Positions 32,542-41,889 of a DNA stretch of 64,000 nt are shown one piece after another. The DNA is from Desulfobaculum bizertense DSM 18034. Its GTDB lineage: Bacteria > Desulfobacterota > Desulfovibrionia > Desulfovibrionales > Desulfovibrionaceae. The stretch's first letter is position 1. Each line of letters opens with the position of its first letter. The stretch covers positions 166,817 to 230,816 of the forward strand of contig NZ_FUYA01000002.1 in the NCBI RefSeq assembly GCF_900167065.1, given 5' to 3'. Made by a program: the position numbers and the translations under genes. The notes under the pieces were generated by a model that was not told the origin of the DNA, did no database searches, and saw only the letters and a program-made list of their open reading frames with translations.

Positions 32542-34971
32542 ATGAGTTCGACGTGCCCTTCTGGATGTCCTCAAACGACGTCTGGTGCAGAAGCCGTACC
32601 CCTTAGTGCTCGCCTTCAGCGTCTCAAAGACGCGTATCTCGATGCTCGCCCCAGTATAACGGTTGGACGAGCGCAGGCTTTTACAGAGATAGCCAAGAAA
32701 TTCCCCTTCCTCCCGGTAAATGTTCGTCGGGCAATGAGTTTCAAGCGAGCATGCGAAACCGCACCCATGCTCATTCAGAAAGATGAACTTATTGTTGGCC
32801 ATCCGTGTGGAAAGCCACGAGCAGGCGCGTTTTCTCCTGACATCGCCTGGAAGTGGCTCCGCGACGAGCTTGACACAATTGGGACCCGCGCACAGGACCC
32901 GTATTTTGTGAGCGACGAAGACAAGAAAATCATGCGTGAAGAGCTTTTCCCATTTTGGGAGGGAAAATCTCTTGACGAGGCATGTGAGGAAAAGTTCCGC
33001 GAGGAAGGAATCTGGGAATTTTCTGCGGAGTCTTTTGTTAGCGACCTGAGCTATCATCATACCAGTGGTGCTGGCGATACAAGCCCCGGCTATGACATTA
33101 TTCTGTTCACCAAGGGTGTGAATGGAATGAAGGCTGAGGCAGAGGAGCATCTGGAGCGTCTCGAAAAGGGATGTGAGCCAGAAGACGAAGACCGCAAGAA
33201 CTTCTACAAGGCTGCCATCATTACCTGTGAAGGCATTCTCTTGTATGCAAAGCGTGTTTCTGAGTACGCCACGAAGTGTGCAGAAAAGGAAGACGATCCG
33301 AAACGGCGGGCCGAACTTTTGAAGATCGCCGAAGTGAATGCCCGTGTACCTGCCTGTCCGCCAAAAAACTTTCATGAGGCGTTGCAGGCCATCTGGACAA
33401 TTCAGTCCCTTTTCCTGATGGAAGAGAATCAGTGCAGTACTTCTCTGGGACGATTTGACCAGTATGTGTATCCTTGCTTTGCCGCAGACATTGAGTCCGG
33501 AGCGATGACTCGGGACCAGGCTCTGGAGCTCATGGGATGCTTCATCATTAAGTGTTCAGAAATGGTGTGGTATACCCCTGGGGCAACAGCAAAATACTTT
33601 GCTGGGTACATGCCGTTTATCAATATGTGCGTTGGGGGCCTAAAGCGCCACGGTGGCGACGGAACCAACGACCTTACCTATCTGGTCATGGATGCAGTAC
33701 GGACAGTGAATGTGTACCAGCCTTCGCTGGCCTGCCGTATTCACAACCAGTCTCCCCAGAAGTATCTGGAGAAAATTGTTGAGGTCATCAAGGCAGGCGG
33801 AGGAATGCCCGCATGTCACTTCGATGATGCCCACATCAAAATGATGCTCCGAAAGGGCTTTGATTTTGATGATGCCCGCGACTACTGCCTGATGGGGTGT
33901 GTAGAACCCCAGAAATCAGGGCGTATTCACCAGTGGACAGCAGGGGGCTTCACCCAGTGGCCAGTTGCCATTGAGTTCGTGTTTACCCGTGGAATGCTCA
34001 GATCATATGATGGAGACCGGCAGGGTCTTGATACTGGTGATCTTGAGCAGTTTGAAACCTATGAGCAGTTTGATGCCGCTGTCAAAAAGCAGCTTGACAA
34101 CATTATGGATATCACTGCTCGAGGGACTGTCATTAATCAGAAGCTTGTTCGCGATATCGTTCCGTCCCCATACATGTCCCTCTTTGTTGACGGGTGCATG
34201 GATAAGGGAAAAGACGTTTCCGCAGGCGGCGCTGTCTTGTATGACGGCCCGGGAACCGTCTTTGCGGGTCTTGGAACCTATGCCGATAGCATGGCTGCGA
34301 TCAAGCATCTGGTCTTTGACGAGAAAAAATACACGCTTTTGGACATTCAGAAAGCTCTTGAGGCAGATTGGGTGGGGTACGAACACCTGCGCCGAGATTG
34401 CGAGAATGCCCCCAAGTACGGAAATGACGATGACAGGGCAGACATGATCGTTGCCGACATCATTGATTATACCGAAAAAGGTATGAACAGCCATAAATCT
34501 CTGTATGCTCGCATGATTCATGGAACTCTGTCGCAGTCGTTTAACACTCCTCTCGGTGAAATGATTGGAGCTACTCCGAATGGACGTCGTGCTGGCGCAC
34601 CTCTTTCCGATGGTATGAGCCCTTCTCAGGGCGCCGACACGAAAGGTCCTACAGCGATCATCAAATCCGTCAGTAAACTGAATGTTGAGGCCATGAGTTT
34701 GGGAATGGCCCACAACTTCAAAATCCTGCAAGGCTTCCTGGATACTCCGGAAGGAGAAAACGGGCTTATTACCCTGCTGAGGACTGCGTCCATTTTGGGG
34801 AATGGACAGATGCAGTTCAACTATGTGGACAATGAACTTCTCAGAAAGGCTCAAGAAAATCCTGAGAAATACCGCGACATCATTGTTCGAGTAGCAGGAT
34901 ACTGCGCCTACTTCGTGGAGCTGTGCAAGGAAGTACAGGACGAGATTATCAGCCGCACCATGTTGCAGTAA
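32542..34971 (+). CDS. Choline trimethylamine-lyase-like glycyl radical enzyme (GRE2)
   Basis: This 809-residue glycyl radical enzyme has radical loop [10 protein letters not shown] (Gly786) and thiyl motif [10 protein letters not shown] (Cys453, Glu455), the form typical of choline lyase CutC. Other choline-site residues align: Tyr171 and Asp179 in [10 protein letters not shown], Phe359 in MPFINM and Thr466 in HQWTAGG; CutC Tyr506 is replaced by Phe470. It should cleave a C-N bond of choline or a related amine, releasing trimethylamine or a similar product; the exact substrate is open. I chose ATG 32542, nine bases after AAGGAG. No activase or microcompartment gene accompanies it. A Cys-type HesB-like gene follows convergently. 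Confidence 0.85.
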   Translation: MSSTCPSGCPQTTSGAEAVPLSARLQRLKDAYLDARPSITVGRAQAFTEIAKKFPFLPVNVRRAMSFKRACETAPMLIQKDELIVGHPCGKPRAGAFSPDIAWKWLRDELDTIGTRAQDPYFVSDEDKKIMREELFPFWEGKSLDEACEEKFREEGIWEFSAESFVSDLSYHHTSGAGDTSPGYDIILFTKGVNGMKAEAEEHLERLEKGCEPEDEDRKNFYKAAIITCEGILLYAKRVSEYATKCAEKEDDPKRRAELLKIAEVNARVPACPPKNFHEALQAIWTIQSLFLMEENQCSTSLGRFDQYVYPCFAADIESGAMTRDQALELMGCFIIKCSEMVWYTPGATAKYFAGYMPFINMCVGGLKRHGGDGTNDLTYLVMDAVRTVNVYQPSLACRIHNQSPQKYLEKIVEVIKAGGGMPACHFDDAHIKMMLRKGFDFDDARDYCLMGCVEPQKSGRIHQWTAGGFTQWPVAIEFVFTRGMLRSYDGDRQGLDTGDLEQFETYEQFDAAVKKQLDNIMDITARGTVINQKLVRDIVPSPYMSLFVDGCMDKGKDVSAGGAVLYDGPGTVFAGLGTYADSMAAIKHLVFDEKKYTLLDIQKALEADWVGYEHLRRDCENAPKYGNDDDRADMIVADIIDYTEKGMNSHKSLYARMIHGTLSQSFNTPLGEMIGATPNGRRAGAPLSDGMSPSQGADTKGPTAIIKSVSKLNVEAMSLGMAHNFKILQGFLDTPEGENGLITLLRTASILGNGQMQFNYVDNELLRKAQENPEKYRDIIVRVAGYCAYFVELCKEVQDEIISRTMLQ

Positions 34972-35034
34972 CCTACCTCCTTAGCAACATGAATGGGGGT
35001 GCCCAGATTGCAGGGCATCCTCCTTTTCCTCTGT

Positions 35035-35076
35035 AAAAAAAAGCCCTCTGGCCATTTGGTCAGAGGGCTTTTTTTA
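35035..35076. terminator. Bidirectional terminator between GRE2 and the HesB-like gene
   Basis: AAAGCCCTCTG pairs with CAGAGGGCTTT, with A-runs and T-runs on the two flanks, serving both convergent genes. Confidence 0.9.
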
Positions 35077-35086
35077 TAGCTGCGTT

Positions 35087-35380
35087 CTACATGTCAGATT
35101 CAGTCGCGTTAAGCAGTACTTCTTTATTCTGATTGAATGAAAGTTCAAAGCTGTGTCCGTGTTTCAGCAGAAAGTCTTTTTCTGCGATGAAGGGCACTCC
35201 CTGAACTTCAATCTTCTCGTCTTCATCTTCATCAAACTCGTCGATACCAAGACCAAGGATGAACTTGGAGCTGCATCCACCGCCGAGCTTGTATTCACGA
35301 AGCCGGATGGAGTCTTCCTCTTCTTCTCGCATGGAACGAAGCTTTTCAAGCATTTCTTCAGGAACATTAAGTGTAAACAT
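35087..35380 (-). CDS. HesB/IscA-like protein, cysteine form
   Basis: This 97-residue protein is a close paralogue of the selenoprotein at 22876-23175. MFTLNVPEEMLEKLRSM at the start, LREYKLGGGCSSKFILGLG in the middle and FIAEKDFLLKHGHSFELSF at the end align without large gaps, with Cys36 where the other has TGA. The C-terminal CGCG motif of true IscA is absent and acidic residues are frequent (DEFDEDEDEKIE). AAGGAGACCTCA precedes the ATG. It lies convergent with GRE2, as its paralogue lies with GRE1, suggesting a role linked to these systems. The function is unknown. Confidence 0.85.
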   Translation of the reverse strand: MFTLNVPEEMLEKLRSMREEEEDSIRLREYKLGGGCSSKFILGLGIDEFDEDEDEKIEVQGVPFIAEKDFLLKHGHSFELSFNQNKEVLLNATESDM

Positions 35381-35718
35381 TGAGGTCTCCTTTTAGACTG
35401 AGCCGCAGTGTTGCGTGCGGATGGGACTATCTATTTGTTTAATCTATGAAAAGCATTGAATATGCCAATATATAGAGAAAAATCTAAACTACTGAATTTT
35501 ATTGATTATTTGTCGTGTAGTGGAGAAAAGGGGAAGAAAGGATATTTATGATTTGGAAAGAAATTTTTCGATTCGCCAAAAAAACTTTCGCTGGTAGGGC
35601 ACAAAAAAGCCCCCTCGACAAGGCAAAATGGAGAGGCTCGCGGTGTCGAAGGGGCTGCGTGCAGGGATAAAGGCTCCTGAGTGGAGGCGGAAGCCTTTTC
35701 CTCGCTAAGGGATAGGGA
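35381..35718. other. Intergenic region with a terminator for the redox protein
   Basis: This 338-base region is AT-rich at 35400-35580, where the HesB-like promoter should lie. It has a terminator at about 35602-35656: AGCCCCCTCGACA pairs with TGTCGAAGGGGCT with one mismatch, followed by a U-tract on the minus strand, ending the downstream C_GCAxxG_C_C gene. Confidence 0.65.
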
Positions 35719-36201
35719 CTATTTCTGAGGCAGATCAAAGATGGCCGTCTTTGTCTCCCATTCTCGTTGAAGAATTCGGGCAACGATCTCTGCTGCATCA
35801 CCAACACGGATGCGGCAGAGTTCAAGCTGTTCTGGAGAGCCTTGCAAAACTTTTTTATTCAAGACTCGGCAGCAAATGGATTTGTGAATGGAACGGAAGG
35901 CGTCATGCAGTTCGTGACCAAGGCTGATGCAACGCTCAACACTTGGGTCTGTGGGATCTGTACGGCCAAAGAAAATTCCAAGAGACAGGGCTGCGCCTGT
36001 AACGGCACCACAGGAACAGCCGGACCCCATGCCCTTGGGCAGGGCAGAGCCGAGAGCAATAAGCTGGCTATAGGCGTCGAGCCGACCAGTGTGCTGCAAA
36101 ACGGCCTTGATCACGGCCTCGGAACAGTAGAAATCATCAACAATAAACGCGGATTCTGCTGTAGCCCGAACATCGGAAACAAACGTATCTGGAAGCACCA
36201 T
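35719..36201 (-). CDS. C_GCAxxG_C_C family protein
   Basis: This 160-residue protein matches the C_GCAxxG_C_C family of anaerobes, with cysteines in DFYCSEAV near residue 25, GSGCSCGAVTGAALSLGI near 62 and later RCISLGHELHD, SICCRVLNKK and QLELCRIRV. The pattern implies redox-active or metal-bound cysteines; members are often near radical or redox enzymes. The gene is monocistronic, with GGAGG eight bases before the ATG at 36201; two in-frame upstream starts overlap or crowd that site and are less likely. The molecular function is not established. Confidence 0.78.
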   Translation of the reverse strand: MVLPDTFVSDVRATAESAFIVDDFYCSEAVIKAVLQHTGRLDAYSQLIALGSALPKGMGSGCSCGAVTGAALSLGIFFGRTDPTDPSVERCISLGHELHDAFRSIHKSICCRVLNKKVLQGSPEQLELCRIRVGDAAEIVARILQREWETKTAIFDLPQK

Positions 36202-36260
36202 GTGCATATCCTCCTTCTTCATTCTGGACTGGAGAACAGCAAAATGTGTTCCAGAAGTGG

Positions 36261-37445
36261 TTAAGATTTCGGCGCGTGAGCCTCTCTTTTGCGTACTTCG
36301 CGGTAGAACGCTCTTCGCTCTTTCTTTTTCAGCATGGGGATAACCCGTGAGGCGTCCCAGTGGGGAGTGTATGCGATGGTATTGGCAAAAACTCGCTGGA
36401 GGTAGCGGTCAATGTTGCCAGGAGTGAGCTGTCCTTTTCCTTGTGCGATTTTGTCGAGCATCCACTGGTTAACTCCTGAGTGATAGTGGGTTTGGTCGCA
36501 GAAGTTATACAGGTTGCCGCAGAGTCGTGAGTTATCCTCAAAGCCATAAATATGGACGTTGGGCAGGTCCTTGAGGGCCATGACCAGAGTCTTTTGGGCG
36601 CGGAGGTAATCAGGAAAGGCATGTCCACGGCTTTGGAGTCGCAAATAGCTTTCTGGAGCAATAAAAATGGTGAAGTCGACGTCTGGATGGCGCTCTACTG
36701 TGTGAACAATGTGTTTTTCTATTGATGGGAGTTTTCGCAGGCGAATCTTGCGACCTTTGGGAAACGTGGTTGTACTTAGAAAAGTATGACTTTTTTGCGC
36801 AAGGCGTCGCAGTTTGGCTGAGTGCTTGTCAAAGGGGAATCGGGCACAACGGGAGCCTTTGCTTGGCGTCATCCAGTAATTGAGCCAGTTCAGTGAAGTG
36901 GTTTTCCAGCCGTGTTTTTCTTGTTTGGGTGCCGTTATGGTCGCCCATGAATTTTTGAGCGTTGTCAGACTGGCGAGATAAGGCAGGTCATTGAATGGAC
37001 TTCTGTCATACAGGTAGAAGGGGATAACCTGGGAGCGGTGCCAGACGTCAGCGCGTTCTTTATTGAAAATTTGCGTTCGCAGTCCCCAGAAAACATGTTT
37101 GATATTGGGGTGCTTGAGTGCTTCTGTGAGCATAAAGCTCTGCTCTGAAATTTGTCCACCGTCAACGGTGAGCTTGAGCGTCTGGTTCCAGTTCATTTGT
37201 TTGGAAATATTGCGAGGGGAAGAGCAGTCCGCAATGGAATTGCCAATGAGCACGGCATCGGCTTTATGGATGAAGTGCTTGAGTTTTGCCGCATTTTGGT
37301 AGCGCTGATTATTCCAGAAGCGTTCTTTGGCAAAATACTGGGGGTGATAGATCTGGAGCGGGTCTACAGTGGCGTTGACTGCAAGGAGGGCCATAAAAGG
37401 GAAGATGATCCCGGCCATGATGAAAAGGACGTGTTTTTTGAACAT
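36261..37445 (-). CDS. SGNH/AlgX-like partner of an MBOAT acyltransferase
   Basis: This 394-residue protein has an N-terminal membrane anchor (MFKKHVLFIMAGIIFPFMAL) and a periplasmic part with VLIGNSIADCS near residue 60, replacing the GxSH/GDS nucleophile element of SGNH-like enzymes, and a late TFIDxxHY-like element, NFCDQTHYHSGVNQWML near 320, with the His. It follows the MBOAT gene by seven bases. In such pairs the MBOAT protein carries acyl groups across the membrane and the SGNH-like partner places them on the polysaccharide. Direct catalysis here is uncertain. Confidence 0.7.
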   Translation of the reverse strand: MFKKHVLFIMAGIIFPFMALLAVNATVDPLQIYHPQYFAKERFWNNQRYQNAAKLKHFIHKADAVLIGNSIADCSSPRNISKQMNWNQTLKLTVDGGQISEQSFMLTEALKHPNIKHVFWGLRTQIFNKERADVWHRSQVIPFYLYDRSPFNDLPYLASLTTLKNSWATITAPKQEKHGWKTTSLNWLNYWMTPSKGSRCARFPFDKHSAKLRRLAQKSHTFLSTTTFPKGRKIRLRKLPSIEKHIVHTVERHPDVDFTIFIAPESYLRLQSRGHAFPDYLRAQKTLVMALKDLPNVHIYGFEDNSRLCGNLYNFCDQTHYHSGVNQWMLDKIAQGKGQLTPGNIDRYLQRVFANTIAYTPHWDASRVIPMLKKKERRAFYREVRKREAHAPKS

Positions 37446-37452
37446 GGGCAGC

Positions 37453-38850
37453 CTAGAACTGGAAGTAGAGGAATTCGGAGAAGTGATTTTGTTGCAGGAG
37501 GAAGCCTGCTCCGCACCAAAAGAGAACAAGAATTACCGCAGTGTTCAACAGACGCGGCGAGAGCTTGTGCTCTAGACGCTGTGAGTTTTTGAAAAAGGTG
37601 TCAAAGAGAACATACAGAAGTGCTGGAAGAATCCAGAGCTGTGCGCTGGAGAGGGGGGCAAGATGTATGTCTGTAGGAAGGATCATTTTGTGAAGGACTG
37701 TGAACGCGTCCTGCACCGTTGGGGCACGAAAAATGACCCATGCGCAGTGTACAAAGAAAAAGGTGACAAGCCAGGCACACGCTTTGGGCATGGTGTGCCC
37801 TGCGGCTTTCCATATGCGGTGAATGACGAGTGCTGCGCCGTGCATAGCTCCCCAGAGGATAAAGGTCCAGCCTGCGCCATGCCAGAGACCTCCAATAAGG
37901 AAGGTCAAAAAAAGGTTGCAGAGTGTCCGGGTAAATCCTTTTCGGCTCCCCCCGAGTGGAATGTAGATGTAGTCACGCAGAAAGCGGCCGAGAGTGATGT
38001 GCCAGCGCCGCCAGAAGTCTTGAATATCAAGGCTGGCATAGGGGGAATTGAAGTTGATCGGGAGCCGGATTCCAAAGAGGAGCGCCGAACCAATCGCCAT
38101 GTCTGTGTATCCGGAAAAGTCACAGTAGAGCTGAATGGTGTAGGACAGGCTTGTTCCCCATGCTGTCAAGAAATTCAGGCTGTCTGGAGCGCTGTATCCG
38201 GCATTGGCAATGGTTGCAAAGCTGTCAGCAATGCCGAGTTTTTTGACGAGACCAAGGGACAGGAAAAAGAGACCTGAATACATGTTGGTCCACAAAGTCT
38301 GTGAGGCTGAACTGTCCTCAAACTGAGGCATCATTTCTTTGTGGTGCACAATGGGGCCTGCAATAAGCTGCGGAAAGAAGGCGATGAACAGGCAGTAGTC
38401 AGAAAATGAATATTCTTCACTTGGGGAGGCATAGCAGTCAGCCAGATACGCGATTTGCTGAAAAGTAAAGAAGCTGATGCCAAGGGGGAGAATGATTTTA
38501 GAAAAGCTGGAGAGATCTGTTGTGAGTGGTATATTTTCGAGAATAAAACCGAGATATTTAAAGTAACAGAGAAGCAGGAGATTGAAGGCGCAGCCCGTCA
38601 GGAAAAGGAGCTTGCGCGCTGCGGGCCGAAGTTTTGCAGAGCAGAGTCCTTTGGCAAAGCTAAAGTTGATACAGATAGACGCGAGAATCAGCGGAAGGTG
38701 CTCTGGTTTCCAGTAAGAATAAAAGGCAAAAGACGCGAACACGAGCCACAGTTTGGCCGCACGGTAGCTCACGGTGTTTCGCAGAATATAGAAGAGCGCG
38801 AGGACAAGAGGAAGAAAGAAAAAAAGATATTCAAGAGAGTTGAATAACAT
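37453..38850 (-). CDS. MBOAT-family O-acyltransferase (AlgI-like)
   Basis: This 465-residue polytopic membrane protein begins MLFNSLEYLFFFLPLVLALF, the AlgI/PatA-type start, and has FSGYTDMAIGSALLFGIRLP near residue 245 and the active-site histidine region FLIGGLWHGAGWTFILWGAMHG near 315. It transfers acetyl or another acyl group across the inner membrane to modify a polysaccharide. It sits directly downstream of the ABC exporter genes and upstream of its SGNH-like partner, so it very likely decorates the glycan made by this locus. Confidence 0.93.
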   Translation of the reverse strand: MLFNSLEYLFFFLPLVLALFYILRNTVSYRAAKLWLVFASFAFYSYWKPEHLPLILASICINFSFAKGLCSAKLRPAARKLLFLTGCAFNLLLLCYFKYLGFILENIPLTTDLSSFSKIILPLGISFFTFQQIAYLADCYASPSEEYSFSDYCLFIAFFPQLIAGPIVHHKEMMPQFEDSSASQTLWTNMYSGLFFLSLGLVKKLGIADSFATIANAGYSAPDSLNFLTAWGTSLSYTIQLYCDFSGYTDMAIGSALLFGIRLPINFNSPYASLDIQDFWRRWHITLGRFLRDYIYIPLGGSRKGFTRTLCNLFLTFLIGGLWHGAGWTFILWGAMHGAALVIHRIWKAAGHTMPKACAWLVTFFFVHCAWVIFRAPTVQDAFTVLHKMILPTDIHLAPLSSAQLWILPALLYVLFDTFFKNSQRLEHKLSPRLLNTAVILVLFWCGAGFLLQQNHFSEFLYFQF

Positions 38851-38852
38851 GG

Positions 38853-39572
38853 TTATCCTTTTTGTGCCCAGAATGAATTGTATTTGTCTAAAATGGTTTC
38901 AGGCAGGCCTGAATCGATACACTGGCCTTGGTGCATCCAAATAATGCGAGTACATATTTTCCTGAGTGTTCCGGGGCTGTGAGAGACAACGAGAGCTGCT
39001 TTGGCGAGTTCTCGCAGGTTTTGCATTCGGTCGAGTGCTTTTTGCTGAAAGGGTTTGTCTCCGGTGGCCATGACTTCATCAAGAATCAGGATGTCGGGGC
39101 GGATTGCTGTTGCAATGGCAAAAGCAAGGCGGCTTCGCATGCCGCTTGAATAGGTCTTGACGGGTTCATTGATAAATTCGCCGATGTCGGCGAATTCGGC
39201 GATAGCTGGAAATCTTTTTTCAATTTCCGGGTAGCTCAGGCCGAGGAAACTTCCGTTGATAAAAACATTCTCCCGGCCTGTGAGTTGGTTCTGAAAACCT
39301 GCGCCAAGAGAGAGAAGCTGAGCTTTTCCCCGAACGATACGGGTTCCTGAATCAGGGTGGTACACACCAGCGCAAAGCCGGGACAGGGTACTTTTCCCAG
39401 AGCCATTCCGGCCAATAATTCCTAAAACCTCTCCCTCGTTGAGCGAGAGAGAAATATTTCGAAGCGCGTGAAACGGTGTTTTGCGAGGACTGAACGAAAG
39501 AAGTTCCCGCAGCGTTTTTTTGCGTCGAAATGACAAAGAAATGTCGTGAAGTTCAAGTAATGGTTCTTTCAT
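38853..39572 (-). CDS. Polysaccharide ABC exporter ATP-binding protein (Wzt/KpsT type)
   Basis: This 239-residue ATPase has Walker A VLGIIGRNGSGKSTLSRL near residue 45, signature VKTYSSGMRSRLAFAIA near 140 and Walker B DILILDEVMATGD near 165, all as in O-antigen or capsule exporters. Length and the absence of a C-terminal glycan-binding domain resemble the short KpsT form. The ATG at 39572 is one base after the stop of the membrane subunit gene. Together they export the lipid-linked polysaccharide. Confidence 0.93.
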   Translation of the reverse strand: MKEPLLELHDISLSFRRKKTLRELLSFSPRKTPFHALRNISLSLNEGEVLGIIGRNGSGKSTLSRLCAGVYHPDSGTRIVRGKAQLLSLGAGFQNQLTGRENVFINGSFLGLSYPEIEKRFPAIAEFADIGEFINEPVKTYSSGMRSRLAFAIATAIRPDILILDEVMATGDKPFQQKALDRMQNLRELAKAALVVSHSPGTLRKICTRIIWMHQGQCIDSGLPETILDKYNSFWAQKG

Positions 39573-39573
39573 C

Positions 39574-40359
39574 TTAGAGTGCTGTTGGGATGGTCCGTGC
39601 GTTAAATCGGAAAAAGGCGATGGCACACTGGGTGAGAATAAGAGAGACGCCAATCAGCCACAGAACAGGTTCGACGTGCAGAAGCCGTCCTTCGAGCAGA
39701 ATTTCCCGTACCGCAGTCACGATGATGAGGATGGGGTTTGCAAGGTAAATTTCTTTGCAAATGTCGGGGATAGCCTGAATTTTGAGAAAGCGTTCAGGTG
39801 CATAAAGAATGGGTGTCACATAGAAACCCAGCCGAAGCAGGTACGGAAGAAATTTTGCCGTGTCGCGGAGGTGGACCTGAACGATGGACAGGATGCAGCC
39901 TAGGCTGAATGAGAAAAGAAAGAGTGCGCAGAGTGGAAGAAGCAGGGAAAAAGACGCCAGAGAAGCGGCCTGCATGTTCCAGAAAAAAATAATGCCAAGT
40001 CCGATACAGTAATAAAAAGACTGAACCAGAGGCTGTACCACCACGTAGAGCTCAAGTGGGAGTGCGATTTGTCGGATAAGTCCTGCACTTCTGGTGAGGG
40101 CCGTGGAAGAGAGCACAAGAGTCCGGGAAAAGCACTGCCAGGTGACAATGCCGCAAAGCGCAAAGAGGTGATACTGCGGTCCACCTCTCTCAAAGACGAT
40201 TTTGACAAAGAAATAATAAATGCCCATCAGCAGCAGAGGATCAAGTACCCACCACAGGACACCAAGCTGTGTTGATGAAATTGTGGTTTTGAGATTGATC
40301 GTAAACTGGCTGCGAAGAGCATATCTATGGCGTCGTATATTTTGGAAAAGCTGGATCAA
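39574..40359 (-). CDS. Polysaccharide ABC exporter membrane protein (ABC-2, Wzm type)
   Basis: This 261-residue membrane protein has six hydrophobic segments and the ABC-2 pattern of Wzm/KpsM: LRSQFTINLKTTISSTQLGV near residue 14, and the late element FYVTPILYAPERF near 180 followed by NPILIIVTAVREILLEG. It forms the export channel with the ATPase encoded next. It follows the nucleotide-sugar epimerase gene by 45 bases. Confidence 0.92.
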   Translation of the reverse strand: MIQLFQNIRRHRYALRSQFTINLKTTISSTQLGVLWWVLDPLLLMGIYYFFVKIVFERGGPQYHLFALCGIVTWQCFSRTLVLSSTALTRSAGLIRQIALPLELYVVVQPLVQSFYYCIGLGIIFFWNMQAASLASFSLLLPLCALFLFSFSLGCILSIVQVHLRDTAKFLPYLLRLGFYVTPILYAPERFLKIQAIPDICKEIYLANPILIIVTAVREILLEGRLLHVEPVLWLIGVSLILTQCAIAFFRFNARTIPTAL

Positions 40360-40404
40360 TGGACACTCTTGTGAGGGACCGGAAGCCCGGTCCCTGAGTA
40401 AAAA

Positions 40405-41385
40405 CTATCTGGTGGTGCCAAGAAAGTATTCGATGGTGTTGCGAATGCCTTGGCGCAGGTCATAGTCAGCGGTCCAGCCGAGGAGCTTTTGCGCCTTGCT
40501 GGTATCGGAGTAGTTGCGCTCCACATCGCCCAGACGGGGGGAGTCGTGAGAAAGTCGCATGGGGATATCGTGCAGAAGAAGCTCTTCTTTGATGATCTCT
40601 GCGACTTCGAGCACGGTGTGTTCTTTTCCGCTCGCGATCTGGAAGGTTTCCCCGCCGATGCCTTCCTGGAAGAGGGCTTTTTCGGCAGCTGAAATCAGGT
40701 CGTCAATGTAGATGAAGTCACGGGTCTGGTTTCCTGAGCCGTAAATGACGCATTCTTCATCCTGCACGGCCTGTCGAATGAATTTGGCAACAACGCTACT
40801 TTTCTTTTTGGAGAGCGGGCCAAAGACATTGCCAAAGCGAAGGCAGACTGTTTCGACGCCAAAGGTTTTGGCATAGCAGGAGCAGTAGCCTTCTCCGGCG
40901 AGTTTGCTTGCGCCATAGGGTGAAACTGGGTGCGGAGGCAATTCTTCGTGAATTGGAGGTTCGACTTCGCCTGCCGGGGCACCAGAAGAGGCAAAAACGA
41001 AGCGTTTTACACCGTGGATGCGGGCGGCTTCCAGTGCATTGAAGATACCAATGACGTTGGATTCCATGTCCAGCCGAGGATTCTCTACAGAGGGACCAAC
41101 GCCGGTGTTGGCAGCGAGATGAACGATTGCGTCGCAGCCTTTTGCGCATTTCAGCATAAGTTCGCTATCGCGAATATCACCCTCAACAATAAAGATTCCG
41201 GTGGTTTCAGGGATGGAATTGACGTCACAGATGTGTGCAGGGGCGATTCCCTCAAGATCTTCTGGCGTTCCGGTCAGAAAGCTGTCGAGGATTCGAATCT
41301 GGACCTGTTCGGGGCGTTTGGTCAGTCGTTTAATCAGCGAGCAGCCAATGAAGCCGCAGCCGCCAGTAATGAGTATTTTTTGCAT
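40405..41385 (-). CDS. NAD-dependent nucleotide-sugar epimerase (GalE/WbpP type)
   Basis: This 326-residue short-chain dehydrogenase-type epimerase has the NAD-binding motif ILITGGCGFIGCSLI at the N-terminus, LAANTGVGPSVENP near residue 95, the catalytic tyrosine-lysine in PVSPYGASKLAGEGY (YxxxK) near 155, and RFGNVFGPLS near 185. The Ser in the FASSG triad is present. It should epimerise a UDP- or related sugar used by the glycosyltransferases of the locus. The exact sugar cannot be read from sequence. Confidence 0.87.
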   Translation of the reverse strand: MQKILITGGCGFIGCSLIKRLTKRPEQVQIRILDSFLTGTPEDLEGIAPAHICDVNSIPETTGIFIVEGDIRDSELMLKCAKGCDAIVHLAANTGVGPSVENPRLDMESNVIGIFNALEAARIHGVKRFVFASSGAPAGEVEPPIHEELPPHPVSPYGASKLAGEGYCSCYAKTFGVETVCLRFGNVFGPLSKKKSSVVAKFIRQAVQDEECVIYGSGNQTRDFIYIDDLISAAEKALFQEGIGGETFQIASGKEHTVLEVAEIIKEELLLHDIPMRLSHDSPRLGDVERNYSDTSKAQKLLGWTADYDLRQGIRNTIEYFLGTTR

Positions 41386-41413
41386 TGCATGCTACCTTGT
41401 CGGTTGTGTGGTG

Positions 41414-41875
41414 TTAGACAAAGCGTCTGACAAGGGCTTTGAATTTTCTCAGAAGCGCCTTGATTTTGAATTTGGCGAAATAATAGATTTTGTCGGCCTG
41501 ATATTTTTTCAGGACCGGCTTTATTTTGGTGAAGATGCGTTTGGATATACGAAATGCTGGATGCTGAACCTTTTTTTTCTTTTGTGCCGCGACCTTTTTT
41601 GGTGGTTGTGGCTTTTTTTGGGCCAGCTGGATATTCCTCTCTCGCAGCTGCTCCCGAAGCATGACGTTCTTTTTCAGCACTTCTGCATTTTGTTGCACAA
41701 GGCTTTGAAGGTCGTCACGCTGCTCCCTCAGCAGCTCAGAGAGTTCTTGAAGAATCTGCGAGCTTTCCAGTGTTTTGCTCAGGTGAAATTCTTTTGCCAA
41801 ATCTGAAAGTTGCGTGGCCATTTCGTGCCGTTCCTCCTGGGAAAGCGTCTCCCCCTGAAATCCCCTTTCTTCCAT
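41414..41875 (-). CDS. Coiled-coil protein of the polysaccharide locus
   Basis: This 153-residue hydrophilic protein has an extended coiled coil over about residues 10-90 (heptads in LSDLAKEFHLSKTLE and LSELLREQRDDLQSLVQQN), then a lysine-rich, proline-containing linker and a basic C-terminal tail. There is no signal peptide or membrane helix. It lies between the large glycosyltransferase gene and the epimerase gene in the same direction, so it may organise glycan-synthesis enzymes at the membrane. No family was recognised. Confidence 0.6.
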   Translation of the reverse strand: MEERGFQGETLSQEERHEMATQLSDLAKEFHLSKTLESSQILQELSELLREQRDDLQSLVQQNAEVLKKNVMLREQLRERNIQLAQKKPQPPKKVAAQKKKKVQHPAFRISKRIFTKIKPVLKKYQADKIYYFAKFKIKALLRKFKALVRRFV

Positions 41876-41889
41876 TCTCCTTTTCCTTC

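Noticed and set aside
32542-34971. Isethionate or dihydroxypropanesulfonate sulfite-lyase for GRE2
   Set aside because: The [14 protein letters not shown] stretch and the Tyr/Asp pair fit choline lyase better than the diol-dehydratase-like sulfite-lyase pattern.
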